Positions 38,038 to 49,438 are shown, counted from the stretch's first letter. The stretch is 64,000 nucleotides of DNA from Pelagibacteraceae bacterium (GCA_002705265.1 PAHR01000026.1:1-64000); one strand, 5' to 3'. The notes: generated by a model from the letters alone, not told the origin. Numbers and translations: made by a program.

Positions 38038-38963
38038 TTTTTCACGTTGCTCCGATGATGGGCTACACAGATTATTATTTTAGAAATTTGTTACATTTTT
38101 TATATGGGGATAGAATTAAAACCTATTCTGAAATGATTGTTGATAAGGCAATTATTCATAATACTAATAATATATTAAATAAACATTTTTGTTATTCTAA
38201 TAGAAGTGTACTCCAAATAGCAGGTTCAAATCCCAAAGAAATAAAAGAATGTATAAAAATTATTGATGAAATACCTTATATAAAAGAAATTAACTTTAAC
38301 TTAGGATGTCCAAGCTCAAGAGTTCAGGAGAATAATTTAGGTTTGTCATTAACCCAATATCCTGAAATTGTAGAAAACTGCCTTGAACAGTTAATAAAAT
38401 CTAAAAAAAAAATATCTGTAAAATGTAGGCTTGGCTTAGGACTAAAAGAAGACCAAAAATACATAGATAATTTCATCTTATTATTTAAAAAATATAATAT
38501 TAATAAAATTATTATCCATTGTCGAAATGGAGTATTAACTTTTAATACAAAAAATAATAGAAAAATACCTAATATTAATTACGAATTATTTTTTAAATGT
38601 AAAAAAAAATACTCAGATTTAATTTTAATACCAAATGGTGAAATAAATAATCAAGATATTATAAATTATTTCTCAAATAATCTAGTTAAGGAAGTAATGA
38701 TTGGTAGAAAGTTTAGTGAAGACCCTCTTTTTCTTAATTACAATGAAATTTTACAAATTGAAGATATAGGTCTTTCTATATCTAATTATTTGGACTTTAT
38801 TCAAAAATATCCTATTTTTAAAATTAATTTATTAATTAAATCTTTATTACCTCTTTTCAATAATCTAAAGGACTCAAAAAAACACAAAAAAAATATACAA
38901 TCACTCTGTTCTTTAGATGAAATCAAATTATTTTTCAAAGAAAGAACGTTCATTTGGAATTAG
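38034..38963 (+). CDS. dusA: tRNA-dihydrouridine synthase (DusA-like)
   Basis: VAPMMGYTDYYFRNLL; LQIAGSNPKE; INFNLGCPSSRVQ; IHCRNG. Confidence 0.87.
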   Translation: MIFHVAPMMGYTDYYFRNLLHFLYGDRIKTYSEMIVDKAIIHNTNNILNKHFCYSNRSVLQIAGSNPKEIKECIKIIDEIPYIKEINFNLGCPSSRVQENNLGLSLTQYPEIVENCLEQLIKSKKKISVKCRLGLGLKEDQKYIDNFILLFKKYNINKIIIHCRNGVLTFNTKNNRKIPNINYELFFKCKKKYSDLILIPNGEINNQDIINYFSNNLVKEVMIGRKFSEDPLFLNYNEILQIEDIGLSISNYLDFIQKYPIFKINLLIKSLLPLFNNLKDSKKHKKNIQSLCSLDEIKLFFKERTFIWN

Positions 38964-41281
38964 ATTTACTATTAAATTATTCAAATTTCATAAAAAATAA
39001 CCAACATATTTTTTCCAATTTAAAGAAAGAAAATTTAAGAAAAGATTCTGTATTAAGATATTTTAACAGCGAGCTACCAAAATACTTTGATTCAAAATCA
39101 AAAAATTATGAAAATTTTCAAAATTTAAAAAATGAAATTATTCTTCTTGTTTTCATAGCTCATTACGTTGGTATAAATGATCATTTATCTTCTACTAGAT
39201 TATGGTCAATTATAATGAAGAAATACCTTTCTAGAATTTTTAATCATTATTTATCTCTTAAATACAATAATTATAAAAATTTTTTTTTTATAATAGCTTT
39301 GGGTAAATTGGGAGTCAAAGACTTAAATTATTCCAGTGACATTGATTTAATTATTATCTTTGACTCAAAAAAAAGCACAATACCAATTAGAGATTTTGAT
39401 AAAACTATAAAGGAAATTTTATCTAAGGTTTCAAACTCATCTAATTCATTTTTTCATAAAATTGATATGAGGTTGAGGCCAGATTTTGGCAACGAATTTA
39501 TTGTATCTGATTACGAAAATTCCATAGATTACTATTCTTCTGTAGGAAGAAATTGGGAAAGACTTGCTTTTCATAGATCTTGCTTTTTATGTGGTAGCCA
39601 TTCTCTCTATATAGATTTTAAAAATTCTATAAATGGTTTTTTATACCGACAAACCTTTGATTTTTATGCAATCGATGAAATAAAAAAACTTTTTAAATTT
39701 TCGCAAAACCATGATTCAAAAATTAATATTAAATCATCAAGTGGTTACATTAGAACTTGTGAGAATATTGTTCATTTTTTGCAACTTCTATGGTCTGGTA
39801 AAATTAAAAAGCTTAGAAATATATCTATTCATAAATTATTTAAAGTCTTAGAAAGTAATCAAAATATTATTAAAAAGGAAGATATTTTTTTAATTAAAAA
39901 AGCATATTACTATTATAGATGGATAGAGGATTTATTACATATTAAGCATAACTCTAAGCAAAATGTTATTTCTTTAGAAAATCATGACCTTGCTCAATTT
40001 GATTCTAATTTTGATATTAAAATATTAGAATTTAGCAAAAATATTAAAAATATTTTTGACAAATTATTTATAGACATTCACATTAATCCTTCATTTAAAA
40101 TTGATAATTTTAATACTAATAGCAGGGATATAATTCAAACTTGGTTTAACAAATCAAAAAATAAAATAGCTTCAGGTCAAATCAAAAAAGATTTTGATAA
40201 TATTATTAATGCTTATTTAAACATAGTTTATCAATTAGAAAAAAGAGACGAGCTTATAATAAAGTTTGATTTTTTGTTAACATATTATAAGTCTGGAATT
40301 CATTTAGCAGCTTTATATAAATATAATAATAGAATTATTAATGAGTTAGTTTTTATTTTCTCCAATTCTACTAAACTTACTAATCAACTTAATAAGTATA
40401 ATTTTCTTGTAGAAACGCTTGTTTATTATTTTAATCATGGATCAGATCATCTAATTACCAAAATTATTTATAAAAAAGACTTTGATATTGATTTAAAAAA
40501 TTTAATTAATAGTTTATATGAATCTCTTTTTTTATTTGATTATTTATTTCTAAAAGAAAAGATCTCTTTCAATAGTTATCAATTCCAAAGGAGCAGAAAT
40601 ATTAGATCTTTTATTTTTCAATTATTTACATTAGTTAAAAATTTTTACATAAAGGATAATAAGTTAATAAATACAGATATATTTCCTGTATTATATGGAA
40701 GTACCGCCTTATTCCAAAATTTATCATATTCCGATTCAGATATTTTTTTTATTAAAATGGATAATAATATTTCGCACTTAGATTCAATAAAAATAGTAAA
40801 GAGATTTTATCTAATTATAAACCAATATTTAGATAAGAAAATGGTCAATATTGACTATAGAAATAAGCCTTTTGGTAATAACTCTGAAATTATTATTTCA
40901 TATGAAGATTTTATAAAATTTTACAAAAATAATAATGATGATTTTCATAAATTTAGTTTTTATAAATGTGACTTAATTACAAATATTTTAAAATATAAAA
41001 AAGATTTTTTTTATAATAAGAAAAAAATTATAAGTACCTTTAATAATGTTAATCCAGTTTATCTTGATAAAATGATAAAAGTCAAAACTACTTCTTTAGA
41101 CTTAAAGTCAGTAATTACAATTTATGATTTGTTGTTAATTTTTGATAAAATAAATAACTCTGAAAAATTTAATATCATTAACGACCTTATTTTTTTAAAA
41201 AGATCTTTAAATGAAGAAGACTTAAAAAATATTAATACAAATATAGATTTAAGCTTTTATATTAAGAAAATAAAAACCTAA
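38954..41281 (+). CDS. glnE: Glutamine synthetase adenylyltransferase/deadenylylase GlnE, divergent; TTG start
   Basis: N domain ALGKLGVKDLNYSSDIDLIIIFD; C domain YGSTALFQNLSYSDSDIFFI degenerate but DxD retained; adjacent to glnA/glnB. Confidence 0.8.
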   Translation: MELDLLLNYSNFIKNNQHIFSNLKKENLRKDSVLRYFNSELPKYFDSKSKNYENFQNLKNEIILLVFIAHYVGINDHLSSTRLWSIIMKKYLSRIFNHYLSLKYNNYKNFFFIIALGKLGVKDLNYSSDIDLIIIFDSKKSTIPIRDFDKTIKEILSKVSNSSNSFFHKIDMRLRPDFGNEFIVSDYENSIDYYSSVGRNWERLAFHRSCFLCGSHSLYIDFKNSINGFLYRQTFDFYAIDEIKKLFKFSQNHDSKINIKSSSGYIRTCENIVHFLQLLWSGKIKKLRNISIHKLFKVLESNQNIIKKEDIFLIKKAYYYYRWIEDLLHIKHNSKQNVISLENHDLAQFDSNFDIKILEFSKNIKNIFDKLFIDIHINPSFKIDNFNTNSRDIIQTWFNKSKNKIASGQIKKDFDNIINAYLNIVYQLEKRDELIIKFDFLLTYYKSGIHLAALYKYNNRIINELVFIFSNSTKLTNQLNKYNFLVETLVYYFNHGSDHLITKIIYKKDFDIDLKNLINSLYESLFLFDYLFLKEKISFNSYQFQRSRNIRSFIFQLFTLVKNFYIKDNKLINTDIFPVLYGSTALFQNLSYSDSDIFFIKMDNNISHLDSIKIVKRFYLIINQYLDKKMVNIDYRNKPFGNNSEIIISYEDFIKFYKNNNDDFHKFSFYKCDLITNILKYKKDFFYNKKKIISTFNNVNPVYLDKMIKVKTTSLDLKSVITIYDLLLIFDKINNSEKFNIINDLIFLKRSLNEEDLKNINTNIDLSFYIKKIKT

Positions 41282-42693
41282 TAATCATAGTATAAATCAA
41301 ATTCTTTTGGTGTTACCGCAAGTTTATTAGGATTTATTTCTTCTTCTCTTTTATAGTCAATAATAGATTCAATTAAATCTTTAGTAAATACATTACCCTC
41401 CAGAAGATAACCATGATCGGCTTCAAGATTATTGATAGATTCTTCTAACGAACCTGGAACTTCTTTAACATTTTCTTGTTCCTCTGGTGGTAAATCATAA
41501 AGGTTTTTATCCATAGGTTCACCGGGGTCCATTCTATTTTTTATTCCATCCAACCCAGCCATAACCATTGCTGAAAATGCTAGATATGGGTTTGCTGTTG
41601 CATCCGGGCATCTAAATTCAACTCTTTTTGCTTTAGGAGATGGAGAGTAAGCTGGAATTCTGCAAATAGCGCTTCTATTTCTATTTGAATAAGCTAATTT
41701 TACCGGTGCTTCATATCCTGGAACTAGTCTTTTAAATGAGTTAATTGTTGGATTTGTAAATGCAAGTAGAGATGGGGCATGTTTTAAAAGCCCACCAATA
41801 TAAAATCTTGCTTCGTCACTTAAATTAGCATAACCACCTTCTTTAAAAAAAATTGGTTTACCTTTTGACCAAATACTTTGATGACAGTGCATGCCTGATC
41901 CATTGTCATTAGACAAGGGCTTCGGCATAAAAGTAGCACTTAGTCCATTCATTTTAGCTGTGTTTCTAACTACATACTTGTATTTTTGTAAATCATCTGC
42001 ATGAGACAGTAGTGTATCAAACTTTAAATCTATTTCTTGTTGTCCTGCAGTAGCTACCTCATGATGTTGAGCTTCAACTTTCATTCCAATTGACACCATA
42101 TGATTTACCATCTCAGATCTAACATCTTGCATTGTATCATGAGGTGGGCAGGGAAAATATCCACCCTTGTTTCTTACTTTATATCCTAGGTTAGGATTTT
42201 CATCAGAGCTTTTATTCCAAATTGCTTCACCAGAATCTACAGAGAAAAAAGCATTATGAGGTTCAGTAGAAATTCTAACATCACTAAATAAAAAGAATTC
42301 TGCTTCAGCTCCAAAAAAAATACTATCACCAACACCTGATGATTTTACATATTCTTCTGCTTTTTTCGCAACATACCTCGGATCTTTATCATATTTTTGT
42401 CCTGTTATAGGATCTTGAATATCGCAAATTAAAACTAAAGTAGGGTCGGAAAAAAATGGATCAATAAATGCAGTTGAAGCATCTGGAATTAATATCATAT
42501 CACTCGCTTCGATATTTTGAAAACATCTTATTGAAGATCCATCAAAGCCAATGCCTTCTTCAAAAACTTCTTTTTCAAAAGTACCTATATGAATTGAAAA
42601 GTGATGCCAAGTACCTAGAGGGTCAGTAAATCTGAAATCTATATATTTAATATTTTGTTCATCTATAATTTTTTGTATTGATTTTGTATCCAT
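41278..42693 (-). CDS. glnA: Glutamine synthetase type I
   Basis: FTDPLGTWHHFSI, FDGSSIRCFQNIEASDM, GSGMHCHQSIW, NPTINSFKRLVPGYEAPV, adenylylation motif KNLYDLPPEE. Confidence 0.97.
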   Translation of the reverse strand: MDTKSIQKIIDEQNIKYIDFRFTDPLGTWHHFSIHIGTFEKEVFEEGIGFDGSSIRCFQNIEASDMILIPDASTAFIDPFFSDPTLVLICDIQDPITGQKYDKDPRYVAKKAEEYVKSSGVGDSIFFGAEAEFFLFSDVRISTEPHNAFFSVDSGEAIWNKSSDENPNLGYKVRNKGGYFPCPPHDTMQDVRSEMVNHMVSIGMKVEAQHHEVATAGQQEIDLKFDTLLSHADDLQKYKYVVRNTAKMNGLSATFMPKPLSNDNGSGMHCHQSIWSKGKPIFFKEGGYANLSDEARFYIGGLLKHAPSLLAFTNPTINSFKRLVPGYEAPVKLAYSNRNRSAICRIPAYSPSPKAKRVEFRCPDATANPYLAFSAMVMAGLDGIKNRMDPGEPMDKNLYDLPPEEQENVKEVPGSLEESINNLEADHGYLLEGNVFTKDLIESIIDYKREEEINPNKLAVTPKEFDLYYDY

Positions 42694-42735
42694 TTTATTA
42701 ATTTTATTACTCCTATTTTTTTTATTTAAAATATT

Positions 42736-43113
<378 letters not shown>

Positions 43114-43176
43114 CTATAGTTTAAATTAATCCTATTTGTCTTTATTTAATAACTATATTATAAATATCGCACTTGT

Positions 43177-43254
43177 GGCGGGTGTAGCTCAGTTGGTTAG
43201 AGCGCCGGTTTGTGGTACCGGAGGTCGGGGGTTCGAGACCCCTTACTCGCCCCA
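43177..43254 (+). tRNA. tRNA-His (GTG), with G-1 and encoded CCA
   Basis: Cloverleaf GGCGGGTGTAGCTCAGTTGGTTAGAGCGCCGGTTTGTGGTACCGGAGGTCGGGGGTTCGAGACCCCTTACTCGCCCCA. Confidence 0.96.
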
Positions 43255-43268
43255 GTATATTATTATGT

Positions 43269-43350
43269 GCGGCTGTGGCGGAATGGTAGACGCGCTGGTC
43301 TTAGGAACCAGTGGGCAACCGTGGGAGTTCGAGTCTCTTCAGCCGCACCA
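43269..43350 (+). tRNA. tRNA-Leu (TAG), encoded CCA
   Basis: GCGGCTGTGGCGGAATGG...CTGGTCTTAGGAACCAG...TTCGAGTCTCTTCAGCCGCACCA; class II variable arm. Confidence 0.96.
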
Positions 43351-43368
43351 AAAATTAATAGGATAAAT

Positions 43369-44625
43369 ATGAATTATAAATCAATATCAAAAAAACAACA
43401 CCAATCTCAGTTCGATGTATCTCTTGATAAAAAAGAAATAGAGAGCATCATTTCAAAAAAAATTTTGGAAAAACAACCTACTTTTGAGGTCTCAGGTTTT
43501 AGAAAAGGCAAAGTACCAACAAACATAATAAAAAGTAAAATTGGACTCCAGATTGAAAATGAGGTTCTTAATGAGCAGGTATCTAAAAATATTACTGAAA
43601 TCACTTCTAAAGAAAAGATTATATCTTTAGTTCAACCGGAACTCGAATTTAAGGACAATTTTAATTTTAAAGTTTCTTTTTACCATAAACCAAAGATTGA
43701 TATGGCAAACTTAAAAGAAGTTGAGGTTAAAACTTATGTAGTTGATCTTGAGAAAAAAGATATAGACTCTTTTAGAGATAAAATTAGAAAAGAATATTTT
43801 ACCTTAAAAGAAGAAAATAAAGTAACTAGTAAGTCAGTTATTGATTTTGAAATAAATAATTACTCTGATGATTTAAAGAATTTATTTTCTCAAAAAAAAG
43901 TAAGAATAGACCTTAATACAAATACAAAAGAAGATATTTTTCTTCATTTAAAAAAGATTTTAATTGATTGCGAGGTCAAACAAAAGATAGAAACTCAAAT
44001 TAAAGAAAAAAAATTAGAAATTACTATTATGAATACCTTCAAAAAAATATTTCCAGAAACTGATCAAGAGTTATTAAAAGTTTTAAAGATTAAAGATATG
44101 AATGAATTAAATGATCAGATTAAAAATAAATTAAATTCTGACATAGACGCAATGAAAAAAGATTATTACATAGAAGAATTGTTAAAATCCTTAAGTGAAA
44201 AAAAAGATATAAATATACATGATGATGTTATTAACCTTGAGCTTAAGAGAAATTATTCTATCAATATTTCTGATCTAAAAAAAGAACACCAAGAAAAAGT
44301 GGATAATTTAAAAAAAATGCTTTTGGATAATTTAAAAAAAGATGTTTTATACTCTGAGCTAGTTGCTTTTTTTAAAGTCTCAGTTGAACAAAAAGAACTG
44401 CAAGAATACATAAAATCTCACTTTAGAGACAAAATAGACCAAAGAACTGCAGAAATGGCTTATGCCACATTGCTTAGAAATAAAATTGCTATTGAGTCTA
44501 TGAAAGCTTTTAAAGTAAAAGAAACTAAGTTAAGTTTAGATAATTTTATGAAATTAAATTCTTTAAACCAGCAACATAATCATGAACATGATCACAAAGA
44601 AAAAGAAAGTAATAGTAATAAATGA
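43369..44625 (+). CDS. tig: Trigger factor
   Basis: Start set at ATG after tRNA-Leu ([17 protein letters not shown]); [19 protein letters not shown]; upstream of clpP-clpX-lon. Confidence 0.9.
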   Translation: MNYKSISKKQHQSQFDVSLDKKEIESIISKKILEKQPTFEVSGFRKGKVPTNIIKSKIGLQIENEVLNEQVSKNITEITSKEKIISLVQPELEFKDNFNFKVSFYHKPKIDMANLKEVEVKTYVVDLEKKDIDSFRDKIRKEYFTLKEENKVTSKSVIDFEINNYSDDLKNLFSQKKVRIDLNTNTKEDIFLHLKKILIDCEVKQKIETQIKEKKLEITIMNTFKKIFPETDQELLKVLKIKDMNELNDQIKNKLNSDIDAMKKDYYIEELLKSLSEKKDINIHDDVINLELKRNYSINISDLKKEHQEKVDNLKKMLLDNLKKDVLYSELVAFFKVSVEQKELQEYIKSHFRDKIDQRTAEMAYATLLRNKIAIESMKAFKVKETKLSLDNFMKLNSLNQQHNHEHDHKEKESNSNK

Positions 44626-45224
44626 AAAATGAAATGAACCTTATACCCATTGTAGTTGAACAATCAGGCAAAGGTGAAAGATCTTTTGATATTTATTCAA
44701 GATTACTGAGAGAAAGAATTATTTTTTTAACAGGACCTATAGATGATAATTTATCTTCACTTATTTGTGCTCAATTACTTTTTTTAGAGTCAGAATCCCC
44801 TGAAGAAACTATAAATTTATATATAAATTCACCTGGAGGTATAGTTTCTGCTGGTTTGGCTATGTATGATACCATGCAATACATTAAATGCCCAGTATCT
44901 ACTGTATGTTTAGGTCAAGCAGCTTCAGCTGCTTCTTTAATTTTATGTGCTGGAGATAACGGAAGTAGGTACTCAACACCAAATGCAAAAATTATGATTC
45001 ATCAACCTTCAGGAGGGTTTTCTGGACAAGCTTCAGATATTAAAATTCACGCTGAAGAAATATTAAAAACAAAAAAAAGAATAAATGAAATTTATCAAAA
45101 GCATTTAAATATTAGTCTAAATGAGATTGATAAAGCCATGGAAAGAGATAAATTTTTTGATGCTGAAGAAGCTATGAAATTTGGCTTAATTGACAAAGTC
45201 ATAACAAAAAGAAATGATAAATAA
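44622..45224 (+). CDS. clpP: ATP-dependent Clp protease proteolytic subunit
   Basis: [42 protein letters not shown]. Confidence 0.97.
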   Translation: MKNEMNLIPIVVEQSGKGERSFDIYSRLLRERIIFLTGPIDDNLSSLICAQLLFLESESPEETINLYINSPGGIVSAGLAMYDTMQYIKCPVSTVCLGQAASAASLILCAGDNGSRYSTPNAKIMIHQPSGGFSGQASDIKIHAEEILKTKKRINEIYQKHLNISLNEIDKAMERDKFFDAEEAMKFGLIDKVITKRNDK

Positions 45225-46469
45225 ATGACAGATGTTCCAGTGACTTCAGATGAGAAAAAAATTTCGTGTTCTTTTTGTGGTAAAATTCAAGAAGAAGTAA
45301 AAAAACTGATCGCAGGACCTAATGTTTACATCTGCAATGAATGTGTTGTTTTATGTAAAGATATTCTTGCCGAAGATGATAAAATAGATACAAAAAAAAA
45401 ATTTGATATACCTAAACCTAGTGAGATCTATAATTACTTAGAGAACCATATAATTGGTCAAGAACAGGCAAAAAAAATATTGTCAGTTGCTGTTTATAAT
45501 CATTACAAAAGAGTACAAAAGCCTTTAAAAGATATTGAAATTTCAAAATCCAATATTCTTTTAATAGGTCCGACTGGATGTGGAAAAACTTTATTAGCCC
45601 AAACACTAGCTAAGTTTCTTAATGTTCCTTTTACTATTGCTGACGCAACCACTTTAACTGAAGCTGGTTACGTGGGCGAAGATGTTGAAAATATAATTTT
45701 GAGACTGTTGCAACAATGTGATTATGACGTAAATTCTGCTCAAAAGGGGATCGTTTATATTGACGAAATCGATAAAGTTGGAAGAAAAAGTGAAAACCCA
45801 TCCATTACAAGAGACGTATCTGGAGAAGGTGTGCAACAGGCATTATTAAAAATAATCGAAGGCACAACATCTAGCGTCCCACCACAAGGAGGAAGAAAAC
45901 ATCCTCAGCAAGAATTCCTTCAAGTAAATACAAAAAATATTCTTTTTATATGTGGGGGAGCTTTTGAAGGGATTGAAAAAATTATTAAAAATAGAATTAA
46001 TAAGAAAACAATTGGTTTTAACAAGCTACTTTCTGAAAAAGAAGAGTTTAAGACACAGTTAGAAAATGATGATTTGATTAAATTTGGATTAATACCGGAA
46101 TTAGTTGGCAGACTACCTGTAAATGCCAATTTAAATGAATTGAATCTAGATGATTTACAAAAAATTCTTATAACCCCAAAAAATGCTATTTCAAAACAAT
46201 ATGAAGCTCTTTTTTCATTTGAAGGCGTTAATTTTGAAATTACAGAAGATGGAAGAAAGCAAATAGCATTATTAGCCCAAGAAAAGAAAATTGGTGCCAG
46301 GGGTCTAAGATCAATATTGGAAAAACTTTTGCTTGATTGTATGTTTGATATACCGGATAAAAATGATGTAGAGAAAGTACTTTTAAACAAAGAAGCCGTC
46401 TTATCTAATCAACCAATAATAGTATATAAAGAAAAAGTAAAAATTAAAAAAAAAGTAGGTGAAAATTAA
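45225..46469 (+). CDS. clpX: ATP-dependent Clp protease ATP-binding subunit ClpX
   Basis: [27 protein letters not shown] zinc domain; [22 protein letters not shown]. Confidence 0.97.
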   Translation: MTDVPVTSDEKKISCSFCGKIQEEVKKLIAGPNVYICNECVVLCKDILAEDDKIDTKKKFDIPKPSEIYNYLENHIIGQEQAKKILSVAVYNHYKRVQKPLKDIEISKSNILLIGPTGCGKTLLAQTLAKFLNVPFTIADATTLTEAGYVGEDVENIILRLLQQCDYDVNSAQKGIVYIDEIDKVGRKSENPSITRDVSGEGVQQALLKIIEGTTSSVPPQGGRKHPQQEFLQVNTKNILFICGGAFEGIEKIIKNRINKKTIGFNKLLSEKEEFKTQLENDDLIKFGLIPELVGRLPVNANLNELNLDDLQKILITPKNAISKQYEALFSFEGVNFEITEDGRKQIALLAQEKKIGARGLRSILEKLLLDCMFDIPDKNDVEKVLLNKEAVLSNQPIIVYKEKVKIKKKVGEN

Positions 46470-46493
46470 AAATTCATCACTATCTTATAATTA

Positions 46494-48914
46494 ATGAAAA
46501 AAACTTACGAAACTGGACCTATACTGCCCCTTAGGGATCTTGTTGTTTATCCTTCAATTACTTCTCCTCTTTTTGTAGGTAGATCAAAATCTATTGATGC
46601 AATAAATTTTGCGATGAATAACAATGATAAAATTATTTACCTTTTCACACAAAAAGAACCTACTCAGGATGATCCAAAACCAGTTGATATTTACTCCTAT
46701 GGTGTAAAATCCAAAATTATTCAATTTCTTAAATTGCCAGATAATACATATAAAGTACTAACAGAAGGTTTGGAGATTTTTAAAATTAAATCTCAAATTA
46801 AGGAAAAAAGTACTTTCTTATCAGCGAAGTTAGAAAAAATTTCTATAATAAAAAAAAGCAATGTTGAATTAAAAGCTTCACTAAGAGTGATAAAAAATGA
46901 ATTCCAAAATTATATCCAAAATATTGGAAATAATAACGACATTTTAGAAGGTTTATTAAACATAGATGACCCTTACAAGTTTGTTGATAACGTTTATTAC
47001 AATTTAAACATGTCTATCGAAGAAAAACAAAAAAACTTAGAAACTTTTGATGTAAATAAAAAAATTAAAAATTTACTCAATTATTTTTCAAAAGAACTTA
47101 ATTTTTCTGCTTTAGAAAAAAAGATAAAAAATAGAGTTAAGAGACAGATGGAAAAAACTCAAAGAGAATATTATTTAAATGAACAAATGAAAGCAATTCA
47201 AAAAGAATTAGGTGATGGGGAAGAAGGAACTAATGAGTATTCAGAAATCGAAAAAAAGATTAATGAGACTCAATTGTCAAAAGAAGCTAAAGATAAATCT
47301 ATTAATGAATTTAAAAAATTAAAAAATATGAGTCCTATGTCAGCTGAAGCATCAGTTATTAGAAATTACTTAGAGTGGATGTTAGACATACCTTGGGAAA
47401 AATTTTCAAAAGAGTCCAATAATATCGCTGCTGCTGAAAAAATTCTTAATGAAGACCATTATGGTTTGGATAAAGTAAAAGAAAGAATTCTTGAATTTCT
47501 CGCTGTTAAAAAAAGATCAAATAAATCGACTGGAACTATATTATGTTTTATTGGACCCCCAGGAGTTGGTAAAACTTCTTTAGGGAAGTCAATCGCTAGA
47601 GCTACTGGTAGAGAATTTGCTAAATTTTCTCTAGGTGGTATCAGAGATGAGGCGGAGATTAGGGGACATAGAAGAACTTATATAGGTTCTATGCCAGGAA
47701 GATTTATTCAAGCAATGAAAAAAGCAAAAACTAGTAACCCAATCATTCTTCTTGATGAAATTGACAAAATTGGCAATGACTGGAGGGGAGATCCTTCTTC
47801 AGCTTTACTTGAAGTTTTAGATCCTGAACAGAATAATCAATTTAACGATCATTATCTTGAAGTTGATTATGATCTTTCCAATGTAATGTTTATATGTACT
47901 GGTAATACATATAATATACCTGGACCCCTATTAGATAGATTAGAAATTATAGAAGTTTCTGGCTATACAGAAAAAGAAAAAGTAGAAATTGCTAAAAGAT
48001 ATTTAGTTCCAAAGAAGATGAAGAAAAATTTTGTAAAATCATCTGAATTTAAATTTAATAGAGATTCCATTATTAAGATAGTAAGAAATTATACTAGAGA
48101 GTCTGGAGTTAGAGGTTTGGAACAAATTTTTGACAAATTATTTAGGAAGCTAGTTTTTAGTTTAGAAAAAAACAAAACTAGAAATAACAAAAAGAAAATT
48201 TTTGATTCTAAGTTAATTAAGGAATTTCTTGGTGCAGAAAAATTTAAAGATTCAACTTTAGAAAAGAAAAATTTAGTTGGTATAACTCATGGTCTTGCCT
48301 GGACACAAGTAGGAGGCGATCTTTTAAATATTGAAGTTAATTTATCTTCTGGTAAGGGAATAATTAACGCTACTGGTAAATTAGGTGAAGTAATGAAAGA
48401 GTCCATTACTGCTGCTTTAGGTTATATTAAATCAAATTCAGTAGAGTTTGGAATAAATCCTAAAATTTTTGATAAGATTGATATTCACTTACATGTCCCT
48501 GAAGGATCTATTCCAAAAGATGGTCCAAGTGCGGGTATTACTATGTTTACCTCTCTCATATCTGCTTTAACTGATATAAAAGTTAAAAAAGATGTTGCTA
48601 TGACAGGAGAGATTACTTTAAAGGGCAGAGTTCTTCCGATTGGAGGACTGAAAGAAAAATTATTGGCTGCCATTAGATACGGTATAAAGACTGTTATTAT
48701 CCCTAAAGATAATGAAAAAGATCTTTTGGAAATTCAAAAAGATATTCAAAACAAGTTAAAAATAGTAACTGTTGAATATGCCCAAGAAGTACTTGATTTA
48801 GCTTTAACAAGCAAAATATCAAAAATTGACAAGAAACTTGACTGGAGAAGTATAGTTTCTGATGCAGTAAATAAAAAAACCCCCAAAAATCAACAAAAAA
48901 CTTTCGTAAACTAG
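46494..48914 (+). CDS. lon: ATP-dependent protease Lon
   Basis: GPPGVGKTSLGKSIARA; LLDEIDKIGNDWRGDPSSALLEVLDPEQN; VPEGSIPKDGPSAGITMFTSL. Confidence 0.97.
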   Translation: MKKTYETGPILPLRDLVVYPSITSPLFVGRSKSIDAINFAMNNNDKIIYLFTQKEPTQDDPKPVDIYSYGVKSKIIQFLKLPDNTYKVLTEGLEIFKIKSQIKEKSTFLSAKLEKISIIKKSNVELKASLRVIKNEFQNYIQNIGNNNDILEGLLNIDDPYKFVDNVYYNLNMSIEEKQKNLETFDVNKKIKNLLNYFSKELNFSALEKKIKNRVKRQMEKTQREYYLNEQMKAIQKELGDGEEGTNEYSEIEKKINETQLSKEAKDKSINEFKKLKNMSPMSAEASVIRNYLEWMLDIPWEKFSKESNNIAAAEKILNEDHYGLDKVKERILEFLAVKKRSNKSTGTILCFIGPPGVGKTSLGKSIARATGREFAKFSLGGIRDEAEIRGHRRTYIGSMPGRFIQAMKKAKTSNPIILLDEIDKIGNDWRGDPSSALLEVLDPEQNNQFNDHYLEVDYDLSNVMFICTGNTYNIPGPLLDRLEIIEVSGYTEKEKVEIAKRYLVPKKMKKNFVKSSEFKFNRDSIIKIVRNYTRESGVRGLEQIFDKLFRKLVFSLEKNKTRNNKKKIFDSKLIKEFLGAEKFKDSTLEKKNLVGITHGLAWTQVGGDLLNIEVNLSSGKGIINATGKLGEVMKESITAALGYIKSNSVEFGINPKIFDKIDIHLHVPEGSIPKDGPSAGITMFTSLISALTDIKVKKDVAMTGEITLKGRVLPIGGLKEKLLAAIRYGIKTVIIPKDNEKDLLEIQKDIQNKLKIVTVEYAQEVLDLALTSKISKIDKKLDWRSIVSDAVNKKTPKNQQKTFVN

Positions 48915-48983
48915 TAGATTTGTATTGATTTTTAAGCATTTTTTTTATTACAATTGAATTATAGAATCATAGGGAGTTTAGAC

Positions 48984-49265
48984 ATGAATAAAAATGAATT
49001 AATTGCAGAATATAGCTCAAGAAATAGTGTTGGTAAGTCAGATGCAACTAAGGCAGTTGATAGTCTTTTCGAAATCATTACTTCAACATTAAAGGGAGGT
49101 GGTGATGTTAAGATTGCTGGTTTTGGTACTTTTAAAGTAGCAGATACAAAAGCCAAGACTGGTAGAAACCCAAGAACTGGTGAGTCGATACAAATAGCAG
49201 CATCAAAAAAACCAAAATTTCTTGCTGGTAAACAGCTAAAAGAACTAATAAAGTCCACAGTCTAA
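48984..49265 (+). CDS. hup: DNA-binding protein HU
   Basis: MNKNELIAEYSSRNSVGKSDATKAVDSL; GFGTFKVADTKAKTGRNPRTGESIQIAASKKPKF. Confidence 0.95.
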   Translation: MNKNELIAEYSSRNSVGKSDATKAVDSLFEIITSTLKGGGDVKIAGFGTFKVADTKAKTGRNPRTGESIQIAASKKPKFLAGKQLKELIKSTV

Positions 49266-49271
49266 TAAACA

Positions 49272-49347
49272 GGGCGATTAGCTCAGTTGGTAGAGCATCT
49301 CGTTTACACCGAGAGGGTCGGCGGTTCGAGTCCGTCATCGCCCACCA
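49272..49347 (+). tRNA. tRNA-Val (TAC), encoded CCA
   Basis: GGGCGATTAGCTCAGTTGGTAGAGCATCTCGTTTACACCGAGAGGGTCGGCGGTTCGAGTCCGTCATCGCCCACCA. Confidence 0.97.
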
Positions 49348-49361
49348 TTTATTAGTGCGCC

Positions 49362-49438
49362 GGGGGCGTAGTTCAGTTGGTTAGAACGCCTGCCTGTCAC
49401 GCAGGAGGTCGCGAGTTCGAGTCTCGTCGCTCCCGCCA
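49362..49438 (+). tRNA. tRNA-Asp (GTC), encoded CCA
   Basis: GGGGGCGTAGTTCAGTTGGTTAGAACGCCTGCCTGTCACGCAGGAGGTCGCGAGTTCGAGTCTCGTCGCTCCCGCCA. Confidence 0.97.

Noticed and set aside
43136-43366. ORF of 76 aa across tRNA-His and tRNA-Leu
   Set aside because: Coincides entirely with two well-formed tRNA genes; spurious translation of tRNA sequence.
43210-43368. N-terminal extension of the trigger-factor ORF (MWYRRSGVRDPLL...)
   Set aside because: Encoded by the tRNA genes; real start is the ATG at 43369 after tRNA-Leu.
45920-46390. 156-aa antisense ORF within clpX
   Set aside because: Ser/Phe-rich translation typical of the antisense of a conserved gene.
48959-49338. Antisense ORFs over hup and tRNA-Val
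   Set aside because: Overlap the HU gene and a tRNA; no independent evidence.
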